Below, in pieces: positions 24,465 through 33,469 of a DNA stretch of 57,727 nucleotides (positions are counted from its first letter, which is position 1; every line of letters starts with the position of its first letter). The notes beneath the pieces were generated by a model. That model was given only the letters and a program-made list of their open reading frames with translations, was not told the origin of the DNA and did not search any database. The stretch is from NCBI RefSeq assembly GCF_014199295.1, contig NZ_JACIJH010000019.1:1-57727 (forward strand), in the 5' to 3' direction. A program made the position numbers and the translations under genes. This DNA is from Sphingopyxis panaciterrulae. GTDB lineage: Bacteria > Pseudomonadota > Alphaproteobacteria > Sphingomonadales > Sphingomonadaceae.

Positions 24465-25277
24465 TCAGGCCTTCTTCGGCGCCGCGGCCGGAGCGGCGGG
24501 CTTGGCGGGAGCAGCCGCAGCGGCCGGCTTCACCTGGCCGTTCGACATGATCGAGCCGAGAACGTCGTTCGAGAAGGTCGACAGGCTGCGCGAGATCGCC
24601 TTGTTACGGCTCTGGAGCCAGTTGAAGGCGAGCACCGCGGGAACCGCCACGATCAGACCGATGGCGGTCATGATGAGCGCTTCACCGACCGGACCCGCGA
24701 CGGTGTCGATCGAAGCCTGGCCCGACGCACCGATCTTCACCAGCGCGCGGAGAATACCGATAACCGTGCCGAACAGGCCGACGAACGGCGCGGTCGAACC
24801 CACGGTCGCGAGGAAGGCGAGACCGCCGTTGAGCTTCGAATTGATGTGGCCCTGCGAACGCTCGAGGGTGCCGTGCATCCAGTCGTGCGCCTCGACGGGA
24901 TCGGTCAGCTTGCTATGCTGTTCGCTCGCGCGCAGGCCGTCCTCGACCACCTGGCGATAGGCGCTGTTCTTTTCCAGCTTGGCCGCACCGTCGGCGAGGG
25001 TGGCCGAACGCCAGAAATTGGCTTCGACCGTCCTGCCCTGACGCATGACCTTGTTCTGTTCGAACAGCTTGGTGAACAGGATGTAGAGCGAACCGACGAA
25101 CATGATGAGCAGCACCAGGAAGGTGAGCTGCGACACAATGCCGCCTTCGCACAGCGCGGGGATGAGGCCGTAGGGGCTTTCGCCTTCGCCGACGGTGCAC
25201 ATCGACGCGGGCATAAGCGTCAGCCCGACGTCGTGGCTACCCGCCGCCGCAGCGGCATTTGCGATCAGATTAAACAT
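24465..25277 (-). CDS. exbB: ExbB/TolQ/MotA proton-channel family protein
   Basis: 270 residues. Membrane segments lie at ~30-55 (VSQLTFLVLLIMFVGSLYIL), ~160-185 (TVGSTAPFVGLFGTVIGILR) and ~205-225 (ALIMTAIGLIVAVPAVLAFN). The last two carry the MotA/TolQ/ExbB signature, including the GLFGTV and AIGL motifs. The C terminus is Ala/Pro/Lys-rich. It forms the pentameric inner-membrane channel that works with ExbD and TonB. It sits between tonB (66 bases upstream) and exbD (119 bases downstream). Confidence 0.93.
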   Translation of the reverse strand: MFNLIANAAAAAGSHDVGLTLMPASMCTVGEGESPYGLIPALCEGGIVSQLTFLVLLIMFVGSLYILFTKLFEQNKVMRQGRTVEANFWRSATLADGAAKLEKNSAYRQVVEDGLRASEQHSKLTDPVEAHDWMHGTLERSQGHINSKLNGGLAFLATVGSTAPFVGLFGTVIGILRALVKIGASGQASIDTVAGPVGEALIMTAIGLIVAVPAVLAFNWLQSRNKAISRSLSTFSNDVLGSIMSNGQVKPAAAAAPAKPAAPAAAPKKA

Positions 25278-25343
25278 GGTGGTTATTCCCTCTCAAATAG
25301 TCGTAAGGTCTATAAAGTCCGGCGGCGCCGAGGCCGCGTGAAA

Positions 25344-25997
25344 TCACTCTGGAATCTGCCAGCGGATACGGTTGCTGTAGCTTCCGGTCGTCGGATTGCC
25401 TTCACGGTCCTTGCTCGGCGTGAAGCGGCCGCGACGCGTGATGAGCTTGCAGGTTTCCGCATCGAGGTCCGGATGTCCGCTCGACGAGGTAATGTCGCAG
25501 CTCGCCACCCGGCCTTCGGCGTTGACGGTAACCCGGAACCCGGTCGTGCCTTCGCGTCCTTCGCGCATCGCGCGGGCCGGATAGTCGTCCGTGCCTGCCC
25601 AGCGGCCGGGATTGCCCCTCGGCGAGGCCGGGGCGCTGAGATCGCGAACCGGCGGCGCCGGCGGCGCGGGCGGCACATAGATCGGCGGCGGCGGGGCCGG
25701 CGGCGCCTTCGGCACCGACTGGATGACGTTCGTCGTCACCGGCGGCGGAATCGGCGACGGGGGCGTCACGACCGGCGGCGGCGGCGGCAGCTTGTTGTCC
25801 GGCGGCGGCGGCGGCGGGGGCTCCTCCGGCGGCGGCGGCTCTTCGACGTCGACGACGTCCAGTTTCTCGGCGATTTTCTTGACGATACTGATATTCAAAC
25901 CGTTGACCAGGCCATAGCCCAGCACAGCGGTGAACAGACCGACCAAGACAATCGCCACTACCCTGTTTTTAGGGTCGACATTATCACCATAAGCCAT
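25344..25997 (-). CDS. tonB: TonB energy-transducing protein
   Basis: 217 residues. The N-terminal membrane anchor is at ~13-35 (VVAIVLVGLFTAVLGYGLVN). A proline-rich spacer follows at ~50-115, with long PPPP runs. The C-terminal TonB domain is at ~130-217 (YPARAMREGREGTTGFRVTV, then VASCDITSSSGHPDLDAETC). It spans the periplasm and transmits ExbBD energy to outer-membrane receptors such as the island receptor at 4286. First gene of the operon; the 270-base upstream gap holds a palindrome. Confidence 0.93.
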   Translation of the reverse strand: MAYGDNVDPKNRVVAIVLVGLFTAVLGYGLVNGLNISIVKKIAEKLDVVDVEEPPPPEEPPPPPPPDNKLPPPPPVVTPPSPIPPPVTTNVIQSVPKAPPAPPPPIYVPPAPPAPPVRDLSAPASPRGNPGRWAGTDDYPARAMREGREGTTGFRVTVNAEGRVASCDITSSSGHPDLDAETCKLITRRGRFTPSKDREGNPTTGSYSNRIRWQIPE

Positions 25998-26043
25998 TCA
26001 GGGACGACGCTCCTTGCTAGATCATCCTGACACCAATCCACAC

Positions 26044-26058
26044 CAACCGGTTCGGTTG
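26044..26058. promoter_or_regulatory. Palindrome upstream of tonB
   Basis: CAACCG-GTT-CGGTTG is an inverted repeat about 50 bases upstream of the tonB start and 210 bases from the divergent 26270 gene. It may be an operator for metal control, but no known box matches clearly. The rest of the gap (25998-26269) shows nothing else. Confidence 0.3.
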
Positions 26059-26269
26059 CCAAACGTGCCCGGATGATTTCCGATGCGTCGCGTTCGTCAA
26101 GACCCGGCGGTTCGCTTCCGGCTATTATATTATTCCGGGCGCTTCGCCGCACCTCCTATCGCGGTGGCGGCAAGTTCGCAAACCCTTTATCAGCGGTTAA
26201 TGTGCGGTGCCCCAACATGGGGCTTCGACGCCGAACCGACGACGATCAGCGACAGAAAGTGACCATGAC

Positions 26270-27160
26270 ATGCGAGTGCTTCCCCCCGCCGCCCTCCTGA
26301 CCCTGAGTATCCTAACCATCTGGATTCCGGGCGTTTCGGCGATGCAGAGCGACGCACGGCAGGCGGAGGCTGCGGCGACGAGTCCTTATAGCTATGCCGA
26401 TATCGCAGACCTTGCGACGACGGCGCCGGTGGTGCTGCACGCCCGGATCGCCGACAGCGCGATGGTCGAACCCGAGCGCTCGCCCGGCCTCGCGGCGGGT
26501 CACAGCCGCACTTATGTCGAGGCCGATATTGTCAGCCTGATTCGCGGCTCCGGCCCGCTCGCCAAGCGCGTGTCCTATCTCGTCGATCTGCCGCACGACG
26601 CGAAGGGCAAGGCGGTGAAGCTGAAGAAGAAACGGCCCGTCCTGCTCTTCGCCCGGCCTGTCGCAGCCGGCGCCGCCGGATCGACGAGCACGAGCAGCAT
26701 CCAGCTCGTCGCTCCCGATGCGCAGCTCGATTGGGACCCGGCGACCGAAGCGCAGCTTCGCGCGATCCTGACCGAACTGGTCAAGCCCGGCGCGCCGCCG
26801 AGGATCACCGGAATCGCCAATGGCTTCCACGTTCCCGGTACGCTGCCCGGCGAGGGCGAGACGCAATTGTTCCTCGACACGGCAACCGGAGACCCGGTGT
26901 CGCTGACCATCACGACCAGCGCCGACGGCTCGCGCCGCTGGTCGGCGGCGTTCGGCGAGATCGTCGACGGCGCGGGCGTGCCCAAACGCAACACGCTCGC
27001 CTGGTACCGGCTCGCCTGCGGCCTGCCCGAGACGCTGCCGCTGACCAAGCTCGCCGGCACGCCGGCCGAGGATCGGCGCAAGGCGGCATCCGATTATGCC
27101 GTGGTCCTCGGCGCGCTCGGCGACTGCCCGCGCACCCGCACCCCGCCGCCGGGCGTCTGA
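26270..27160 (+). CDS. Conserved secreted protein of unknown function
   Basis: 296 residues from ATG 26270. A signal peptide is clear (LPPAALLTLSILTIWIPG, cleavage near VSA-MQ). The mature part looks beta-rich, with YSYADIADLATTAPVVLHAR, a KKKRPVLLFARPV strand and FGEIVDGAGVPKRNTLAWYR. Two cysteines near the C terminus (ACGLPET, GDCPRTR) could pair. I do not recognise a family. It is divergent from tonB and precedes homoserine dehydrogenase by 114 bases. Confidence 0.75.
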   Translation: MRVLPPAALLTLSILTIWIPGVSAMQSDARQAEAAATSPYSYADIADLATTAPVVLHARIADSAMVEPERSPGLAAGHSRTYVEADIVSLIRGSGPLAKRVSYLVDLPHDAKGKAVKLKKKRPVLLFARPVAAGAAGSTSTSSIQLVAPDAQLDWDPATEAQLRAILTELVKPGAPPRITGIANGFHVPGTLPGEGETQLFLDTATGDPVSLTITTSADGSRRWSAAFGEIVDGAGVPKRNTLAWYRLACGLPETLPLTKLAGTPAEDRRKAASDYAVVLGALGDCPRTRTPPPGV

Positions 27161-27273
27161 TTCGCGCGCCCGCGACACGCACCGCCATCCCATCCACACT
27201 TGTTTCCCCGCGAAAAGCCGATAGGGGCGCTCGCATCCGCGGGCGCGCCCGCATCGCCGAACGGAGTGTCCGC

Positions 27274-28593
27274 ATGTCGCCATCGCCCGCCCCCACCGCC
27301 CCCCGCCCGCCGCTGCGCGTCGCGCTGGCCGGGATCGGCGTCGTCGGCGGCGGCGTCGTCCGCCTGCTCGAGACGAACCGCGATCTGATCGCGCGACGCG
27401 CCGGGCGGCCGATCGAGATCGTCGCGGTCTCGGCGCGCGACCGGCACAAGGATCGCGGTATCGACCTTTCCCCCTATCGCTGGGAGGACGACATGGGCGC
27501 ACTCGTCGCGGCGGACGATGTCGATGTCGTCGTCGAGATGGTCGGCGGCGCCGACGGCCCGGCGCTGACCCTCGCGCGCCAGACGCTCGCGGCGGGCAAG
27601 GCGCTGGTCACCGCGAACAAGGCGATGCTCGCGCATCACGGGCTGAGCCTCGCCCAGCTCGCCGAGGAAAAGGACACGCCGCTCAAATATGAAGCCGCGG
27701 TCGCAGGCGGCATCCCCGTCATCAAGGCGATCCGCGAAGGCGCCTCGGCGAACGCGATCGCGCGCGTCTATGGCATATTGAACGGCACCTGCAATTATAT
27801 CCTGACGCTGATGGAGCGCGAGGGCGCGAGCTTCGCCGATGCACTGACCGCCGCGCAGGCCGAGGGTTATGCCGAGGCCGACCCGAGCTTCGACGTCGAC
27901 GGCATCGACGCGGCGCACAAACTGTCGATCCTCGCCGCGCTCTGCTTTGGGACGAAGCTCGACATCGATACGGTCGCGACGACGGGAATCCGGAACCTGA
28001 TCGCCGCTGATATCCGCGAAGCCGAGGCGCTCGGCCACCGCGTCCGCCTGATCGGCATGGCCGAGCGCGATGCGAGCGGCCTCTATCAGAAGGTTCAGCC
28101 CTGCCTCGTGCCGGCCGACCATCCGCTCGCCTATGTCCCCGGCGCGCTCAACGCCGTCGTCGCCGAGGGCAATTTCGTCGGCCGCCTCTTCTTCGAGGGC
28201 GCGGGCGCGGGCGCGGGGCCGACGGCGTCGGCGATCGTCGCCGACATCATCGACATCGCGCGCGACGAATATGGCCCCGCCTTCGCCATGCCGGTCGAGG
28301 CGCTCGACCAGGCGCCCGCCGCCGACGCCGGCGCGCGCGTCGGCAAACATTATGTGCGGCTGGTCGTCGAGGACCGCATCGGCGTTCTCGCCGAGATCGC
28401 CACGGCGATGCGCGACGCCGGCGTGTCGATCGAAAGCTTCATCCAGCGCGGCGACGAGGAAGGCGGCGGCGTGGTCATCGCGCTCGTCACCCACGAAGGC
28501 CCGGCGCGCGCGATCGACGCCGCGCTCGATACGCTCGCTGCGTCCGACCATGTCGTCGGCGCGCCGATGCACATGCCGATCCTCGCGCTTTAG
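27274..28593 (+). CDS. hom: Homoserine dehydrogenase
   Basis: 439 residues, the usual size with a C-terminal ACT domain. The NAD(P)-binding start is ALAGIGVVGGGVVRLLE. The catalytic region contains EAAVAGGIPVIKAIREG, YGILNGTCNYILTLMERE and EGYAEADPSFDVDGIDAAHK. The ACT domain is at ~355-435 (RLVVEDRIGVLAEIATAMRD), implying feedback control by threonine. It reduces aspartate semialdehyde to homoserine for Thr and Met synthesis in the cytoplasm. ATG 27274 is preceded by GGAG. Its stop overlaps a convergent gene by 4 bases. Confidence 0.96.
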   Translation: MSPSPAPTAPRPPLRVALAGIGVVGGGVVRLLETNRDLIARRAGRPIEIVAVSARDRHKDRGIDLSPYRWEDDMGALVAADDVDVVVEMVGGADGPALTLARQTLAAGKALVTANKAMLAHHGLSLAQLAEEKDTPLKYEAAVAGGIPVIKAIREGASANAIARVYGILNGTCNYILTLMEREGASFADALTAAQAEGYAEADPSFDVDGIDAAHKLSILAALCFGTKLDIDTVATTGIRNLIAADIREAEALGHRVRLIGMAERDASGLYQKVQPCLVPADHPLAYVPGALNAVVAEGNFVGRLFFEGAGAGAGPTASAIVADIIDIARDEYGPAFAMPVEALDQAPAADAGARVGKHYVRLVVEDRIGVLAEIATAMRDAGVSIESFIQRGDEEGGGVVIALVTHEGPARAIDAALDTLAASDHVVGAPMHMPILAL

Positions 28594-29063
28594 GGCGCCG
28601 CCGCCTCCGCCTCTTCGGCCACCGCAGGCTCGCCTGTTTCGGGGTCGGTGCGTTCCTTCACCATTTCGAAGAGCGCATTATATTCGGGGCCGGGCGGATA
28701 GCGGCCGCCGATCGAAATCCAGTTATAGGGCAGCCGGTCGAGGCTCATCGCCTTCGCCTCGGCGCGCGGCAGCTTCGGCGGCGCCTCCTTGCCCACCCCC
28801 GCAATGGCGCGCTGCTCGGGGGTCAGGCGATAGCGTTCGGTGTCGCTGCCGCAGACGACGATCGATCCATCGGCGGCAGGCTTGCAGCGCCTGATCGGGT
28901 CGGTGAGAGCGTGCGAACGGGCGATCGCCTCGTCCGCGTCGGCAACCGGCGTGTCGGCAGTCTGCGCCGCCGCGGCGCTCATGGTCGCAAGCAGAATCGC
29001 CGGCACGGCCAGCGGCCCGATGAATCGGGCGAAGCATTCTCGACAAGCGAAGCGCGCGGCCAT
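28590..29063 (-). CDS. Small secreted protein of unknown function
   Basis: 157 residues with an N-terminal signal peptide (FIGPLAVPAILLATMSAAAA). The mature part contains RRCKPAADGSIVVCGSDTER, a two-cysteine segment that recurs in sphingomonad exported proteins as I remember them, and YRLTPEQRAIAGVGKEAPP. No enzyme motif is seen. It is convergent with hom (4-base overlap) and divergent from glpX. Confidence 0.7.
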   Translation of the reverse strand: MAARFACRECFARFIGPLAVPAILLATMSAAAAQTADTPVADADEAIARSHALTDPIRRCKPAADGSIVVCGSDTERYRLTPEQRAIAGVGKEAPPKLPRAEAKAMSLDRLPYNWISIGGRYPPGPEYNALFEMVKERTDPETGEPAVAEEAEAAAP

Positions 29064-29116
29064 ATGGCGCGCACCATGCCCCAGCGGGCGGACAAGTCAA
29101 AGACGGAGGGTATCGG

Positions 29117-30088
29117 ATGACGACGACCGGCAACAACCTCGACCGGGTGCTCGTGCTCGAAATGGTGCGCGTCACCGAAGCCGCGGCGGTCGCCGCCGCG
29201 AAGCTGATCGGCCGGGGCGATGAAAAGGCCGCCGACGCGGCCGCGGTCGAAGCGATGCGCGCCGCGTTCAACGACCTCTATATGGACGGCACGGTCGTGA
29301 TCGGCGAGGGCGAGCGCGACGAGGCACCGATGCTCTATATCGGCGAGAAGGTCGGCGGCGCCCCCGGTAAGGGCCCGAAGATCGACATCGCGCTCGACCC
29401 GCTCGAGGGCACGACGATCACCGCCAAGGCCGGCCCCAACGCGCTCGCGGTGCTCGCGATCGCCGAGGAGGGATGCCTGCTCAACGCCCCCGACGTCTAT
29501 ATGGACAAGCTGGCGGTCGGCCCCGGCTATTCGCCCGACATCGTCAATTTCGACAAGAGCGTGCGCGAGAATGTCGAGGCGGTCGCGCGCGAGAAGGGCT
29601 GCGCGGCGAGCGACATCATCGTCTGCGTCCTCGACCGCCCGCGCCACGAGGCGCTGATCGCCGAGCTGCGCGCCATCGGCTGCGGCGTCGCGCTGATCCC
29701 CGACGGCGACGTCGCGGGGGTGATCGCGACGACCAACCCCGAAACCAATATCGACATCTATATGGGATCGGGCGGCGCGCCGGAGGGCGTGCTCGCCGCC
29801 GCGGCGCTGCGCTGCGTCGGCGGCCAGTTCAAGGGCCGCCTTATTTTCCGCAACGACGCCGAGCGCGCGCGCGCACGCAAATGGGGAATCGAGGACCTCG
29901 ACCGCATCTATGATCTGGGCGATCTGGCGAAGGGCGACGTCATCTTCGCCGCGACCGGCGTCACCGACGGATCGCTGCTGCGCGGCGTCAAGCACCGCCG
30001 CGGCGGTATCCTCACCACCGAAAGCGTCGTGATGCGCGCCTCGTCGGGCACGGTGCGCTGGGTCAAGGGCGAACACCGGATCGGGTGA
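29117..30088 (+). CDS. glpX: Class II fructose-1,6-bisphosphatase
   Basis: 323 residues, full length. The class II signature is clear: GEGERDEAPMLYIGEKVG, then IDIALDPLEGTTITAKAGPN, with the acidic metal ligands and the DPLEGT motif. Later motifs GGAPEGVLAAAALRCVGGQF and VIFAATGVTDGSLLRGVK also fit. It dephosphorylates fructose-1,6-bisphosphate in gluconeogenesis. ATG 29117 starts MTTTGNNLDRVLVLEMVRVT, the typical N terminus. It is close to hom, a pairing I recall from other alphaproteobacteria. Confidence 0.95.
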   Translation: MTTTGNNLDRVLVLEMVRVTEAAAVAAAKLIGRGDEKAADAAAVEAMRAAFNDLYMDGTVVIGEGERDEAPMLYIGEKVGGAPGKGPKIDIALDPLEGTTITAKAGPNALAVLAIAEEGCLLNAPDVYMDKLAVGPGYSPDIVNFDKSVRENVEAVAREKGCAASDIIVCVLDRPRHEALIAELRAIGCGVALIPDGDVAGVIATTNPETNIDIYMGSGGAPEGVLAAAALRCVGGQFKGRLIFRNDAERARARKWGIEDLDRIYDLGDLAKGDVIFAATGVTDGSLLRGVKHRRGGILTTESVVMRASSGTVRWVKGEHRIG

Positions 30089-30150
30089 GGGTCGCCGGGA
30101 GGGCGAAACGGCGGGAATCGACCGAAGGCGACGATCGGCATTTCATAACC

Positions 30151-30232
30151 TTGTCATTCCCGCGAAAGCGGGAATCCAGAGCGTGCGTAAGCTGACCTCA
30201 CACTGGATTCCCGCTTTCGCGGGAATGACAAA
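30151..30232. repeat. Inverted-repeat element with two hairpin arms (REP-like)
   Basis: The left arm (30151-30179) and right arm (30204-30232) are reverse complements with a 24-base spacer. Each arm also folds on itself: ATTCCCGC-GAAA-GCGGGAAT. The TTGTCATTCCCGCGAAAGCG type is a widespread bacterial intergenic repeat. It lies between the convergent glpX and flavodoxin-like genes, where it may act as a terminator or mRNA stabiliser. Confidence 0.85.
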
Positions 30233-30272
30233 AGCCGGGGTATGGCGGCGTCCCACCCCATAACCGCCGGCT

Positions 30273-30758
30273 TCAGAAAACCCCCGCCGCCAGCCCCTCC
30301 GCCAGCGCCGCGCCCAGGTCGCGCGCTTCGGCGAGGCGGTCGGCGGGAATCGTCTTGGGGGCCAGGATCGCCTCGGGGGTCTGCGCGGCGGTGTTCACGA
30401 TCATCGGGTCGGCGACGCGCCGCAGCCGCCAGCCGGTGGCGATGCGGTCGAGCTGGCGCTGGGCGTTCTCGCCGTCCGAGCCGGCGCAGATGATCGTCGC
30501 ATAGGCGCGCCCCTCGATCCGGCCGAGGCAGGGATAATAGCAGCGGTCGAACATCTCCTTCATCGCGCCCGACAGCGCGGCGAGATTTTCCGGGCCGACG
30601 AACAGATAGCCGGCGGCGGCCAGAAGATCGGCCGGTGCCGCATCGTCCGCCGCCATCAGCACCGCCGCCTCCCCCGCCCCGTCCGCCGCTGCCCGCGCGA
30701 GCGCCGCGCTGCCGCCGGTACGGCTGTGCCAAATGATAAGAAGTTTGCAGTCTGCCAT
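30273..30758 (-). CDS. Flavodoxin-like / NADPH-dependent FMN reductase family protein
   Basis: 161 residues from ATG at 30758. The first strand and phosphate-binding loop read LLIIWHSRTGGSAALARAAA, and the second segment LFVGPENLAALSGAMKEMFD is typical of FMN-binding flavodoxin folds; YATIICAGSDGENAQRQLDR follows. It is probably a cytoplasmic flavoprotein; the redox partner is unknown. It is divergent from the alkyl sulfatase gene by 97 bases. Confidence 0.8.
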   Translation of the reverse strand: MADCKLLIIWHSRTGGSAALARAAADGAGEAAVLMAADDAAPADLLAAAGYLFVGPENLAALSGAMKEMFDRCYYPCLGRIEGRAYATIICAGSDGENAQRQLDRIATGWRLRRVADPMIVNTAAQTPEAILAPKTIPADRLAEARDLGAALAEGLAAGVF

Positions 30759-30855
30759 CCCTTTATCCCTTATCCCGCCGGCGTGCCGGCGGCGAGCCTT
30801 CGCTTGCCAAGCCAACAGGCGCGGCGCAAGCAAGGTCGAAACAGGGAGGAATGCG

Positions 30856-32823
30856 ATGAAACAGGCGTGGATGGCGATGGCGCTTCCGATGTTGCTGCTG
30901 GCGCCGGGCGTCGCGGCGCAAGATGCGGCGAGCGAAGCGACGCGCGCGGCGCAGGCCGAGCTGGCGAAGCGGCTGCCGCTCGATGACCCCAAGGATTTCG
31001 AGAATGCCTCGCGCGGCAAGATCGCCGAGATTACCGACGGGCTGATTACCGGCAAGGACGGCCACATCGTCTGGGACCGCCGCGCCTATGCTTTCCTGAA
31101 CGCGGACAAGGCGCCCGATACGGTCAATCCCTCGCTGTGGCGGCAGGCGCGGCTCAACGCGATCCACGGCCTGTTCGAGGTGGTGCCCGACAAGATCTGG
31201 CAGGTCCGCGGCTATGATATTTCGGTCATGACGATCATCCGCGGCGACACCGGCTGGATCGTCGTCGATCCCCTATTGTCCGAAGAATCGGCGGCGGCGG
31301 GATGGAAATTGTTCGCCGATAGCGTCGAGGCGAAATCGGGCGAGCGGCCGATCAGGGCGGTGATCTTTTCGCACAGCCACAGCGACCATTTCGGCGGCGT
31401 CGGCGGTATCGTCACGCCGGAACAGGTGGCGAAGGAGCATATCCGCATCATCGCCCCGCACGGATTCTCGGAGGAAGCCACGGCGGAGAATGTCCTCGCC
31501 GGCGGCGCGATGGGGCGGCGCGCGCTCTATATGTTCGGGGCGATCCTGGCGCCGGGGCCGACGGGGCAGGTCGACACCGGGCTGGGGCCCAAGCTGTCGT
31601 CGGGGACGATCGGCTATATGGAGCCGACCGAGACGGTGCCCGCCAAGGGCGCGACGCTGACCGTCGACGGGCTGACGATGGACTTCATGGACGCGGGCGG
31701 CACCGAGGCGCCGGCGGAAATGGTCTTTTACATCCCCGCCTACAAGGCGCTGCACACGACCGAGGTCGTCACCCACAATCTGCACAATATATTGACGCTG
31801 CGCGGAGCGCAGGTGCGCGACGCCCTGCGCTGGTCGAAGGTGATCGACGCGATGCTGCTGAAATGGGGCGGCCAGGCCGAGGTCGCGATGGGATCGCACC
31901 ATTGGCCGACCTGGGGCGCGGGCGAGGTGAAGACGCTGCTGACGCACCAGCGCGACGCCTATCGCTATGTCCACGATCGTACCCTGTTCCTCGCCAATCG
32001 CGGCGCGACCCTGCACGAACTGGCCGACCAGACGGCGGAGGCGCCGGTGCAGGCGCGCGATTTTTCGACCCGCGATTATTACGGCACGCTCAACCACGAC
32101 ATGAAGGCGACCTATCAGCGCTATTTCGGCTGGTGGGACGGCAATCCGGCCAATTTCAACCCGCTGCCGCCCGAGCAGTCGGCGCCCAGATATGTCGCGC
32201 TGGCGGGGGGCGCCGACAAGCTGCGCGCGGCGGGCAAGGCGGCGATTGCAGCCGGGGAGTATCGCTGGGCGGCCGAGCTTTTGAACAAGCTGGTCTTTGC
32301 CGAGCCGGATGACGAGGATGCGCGCGCGGCGCTCGCCTCGGCCTACGACCAGCTCGGCTATCAGGCGGAGTCGGGGGCGTGGCGCAACTATTATCTCGCC
32401 GCCGCCGCCAGCCTGCGCGGCACCGAGGTCGCCGCGGCGACGAGCAACGGGCAGAGCCGCAGCTTCATCAGCGCGATTCCCACATCGGTCTTTTTCGATG
32501 CGCTCGCGACGCGCTTCGACGCCGCCAGGGGATCGGCGCTGAACGGCGTCTTCCAGTTCGTGCTGCCCGACAGCGACGAGGCGGTCGCGGTGGTCGTCGA
32601 GGGCGGGGTCGAATTCCCGCGCTACGGCGTCACCGACGCGGCGCCGACCGCAACCATCACCGTCGACCGCAAGACTCTGGACGATGTGATGCTGGGTCAG
32701 GCGCAATTCTCCGCGCTGATGCAGTCGGGCGCGATCCGTATCGACGGCGACCGTGCGGCCTTCCTGTCGTGGTTCGCGCTCCACCCGCGCGCCGACCCGC
32801 GCTTCAATATCGTTGTGCCATAG
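30856..32823 (+). CDS. Alkyl/aryl-sulfatase (metallo-beta-lactamase fold, SdsA-like)
   Basis: 655 residues with a signal peptide (MAMALPMLLLAPGVAA-QD). The zinc motif is HSHSDHFGG (~175), with further ligand region AEMVFYIPAYKALHTTEVVT. A dimerisation domain (~400-520) and C-terminal SCP2-like domain (~530-655) complete the SdsA1/YjcS layout. By family knowledge it releases sulfate from primary alkyl sulfates such as SDS in the periplasm. Some sphingomonad members may act on other sulfate esters. ATG 30856 follows GGGAGGA. Monocistronic. Confidence 0.92.
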   Translation: MKQAWMAMALPMLLLAPGVAAQDAASEATRAAQAELAKRLPLDDPKDFENASRGKIAEITDGLITGKDGHIVWDRRAYAFLNADKAPDTVNPSLWRQARLNAIHGLFEVVPDKIWQVRGYDISVMTIIRGDTGWIVVDPLLSEESAAAGWKLFADSVEAKSGERPIRAVIFSHSHSDHFGGVGGIVTPEQVAKEHIRIIAPHGFSEEATAENVLAGGAMGRRALYMFGAILAPGPTGQVDTGLGPKLSSGTIGYMEPTETVPAKGATLTVDGLTMDFMDAGGTEAPAEMVFYIPAYKALHTTEVVTHNLHNILTLRGAQVRDALRWSKVIDAMLLKWGGQAEVAMGSHHWPTWGAGEVKTLLTHQRDAYRYVHDRTLFLANRGATLHELADQTAEAPVQARDFSTRDYYGTLNHDMKATYQRYFGWWDGNPANFNPLPPEQSAPRYVALAGGADKLRAAGKAAIAAGEYRWAAELLNKLVFAEPDDEDARAALASAYDQLGYQAESGAWRNYYLAAAASLRGTEVAAATSNGQSRSFISAIPTSVFFDALATRFDAARGSALNGVFQFVLPDSDEAVAVVVEGGVEFPRYGVTDAAPTATITVDRKTLDDVMLGQAQFSALMQSGAIRIDGDRAAFLSWFALHPRADPRFNIVVP

Positions 32824-32938
32824 GGCCTGCGGGATTCGTGGAACGGCACCGCTGATCCGTCCATCGCCGCCGCGTCCATTTTCGGCTGCCGTCTGAAAGC
32901 CCCTTGGACCCGAGGGGAAGGCGGACTATCGAGGGGGG

Positions 32939-33469
32939 ATGACCGAGACCGCCGCCGCGCACCCCGTCGATCCCTTCGCCGCCCAGGCGCTCAACGCCGT
33001 CGAGGGGCTCGATCCGGTCGATCCGGCCTATGGCCATGTGCTGCGCATCAAGACGCTGTTCAACGCGCTGCCGATCGCGATCGCGGCGACCATGCTCGAC
33101 CTGATGGTGGTGCGCGAGATCGGCGGTCCCTATGGCCTGCTGACCGGGCTTTCCTGGCTGCTCGGCGCGATCGCGGTCGTGACCTTTCCGGCGCGCCGCG
33201 CCCAGCGCTGGGGTTTCAAGATCGGCGAGGGACAGCTTCGCGTCGCGCGCGGCTGGCTATTCCGCACCGACACCATCGTCCCCTTCGTGCGCGTCCAGCA
33301 TATCGACGTCGGCCAGGGACCGGTCGAGCGCTGGTTCGGCCTGTCGCACCTGATCGTCCACACCTCGGGCACCCACAACAGCACGGTGATGCTGCCGGGG
33401 CTGCGGTCGGATCTGGCCGCCGCGATGCGCGAGACGATCCGGCGTCATATCCAGACCGACTTTGCATGA
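32939..33469 (+). CDS. PH-domain membrane protein (YdbS-like)
   Basis: 176 residues. Two membrane segments lie at ~35-55 and ~62-82 (LLTGLSWLLGAIAVVTFPAR), followed by a bacterial PH (bPH2/DUF304) domain (GEGQLRVARGWLFRTDTIVP, then VRVQHIDVGQGPVERWFGLS). It overlaps the next gene by 4 bases (ATGA). Paired YdbS/YdbT genes are common in bacteria and function together in the membrane, with no established reaction. Confidence 0.85.
   Translation: MTETAAAHPVDPFAAQALNAVEGLDPVDPAYGHVLRIKTLFNALPIAIAATMLDLMVVREIGGPYGLLTGLSWLLGAIAVVTFPARRAQRWGFKIGEGQLRVARGWLFRTDTIVPFVRVQHIDVGQGPVERWFGLSHLIVHTSGTHNSTVMLPGLRSDLAAAMRETIRRHIQTDFA

Noticed and set aside
30121..30240. CRISPR-like repeat
   Set aside because: Only two copies in opposite orientation, each a hairpin; it fits a REP-type inverted repeat, not an array.
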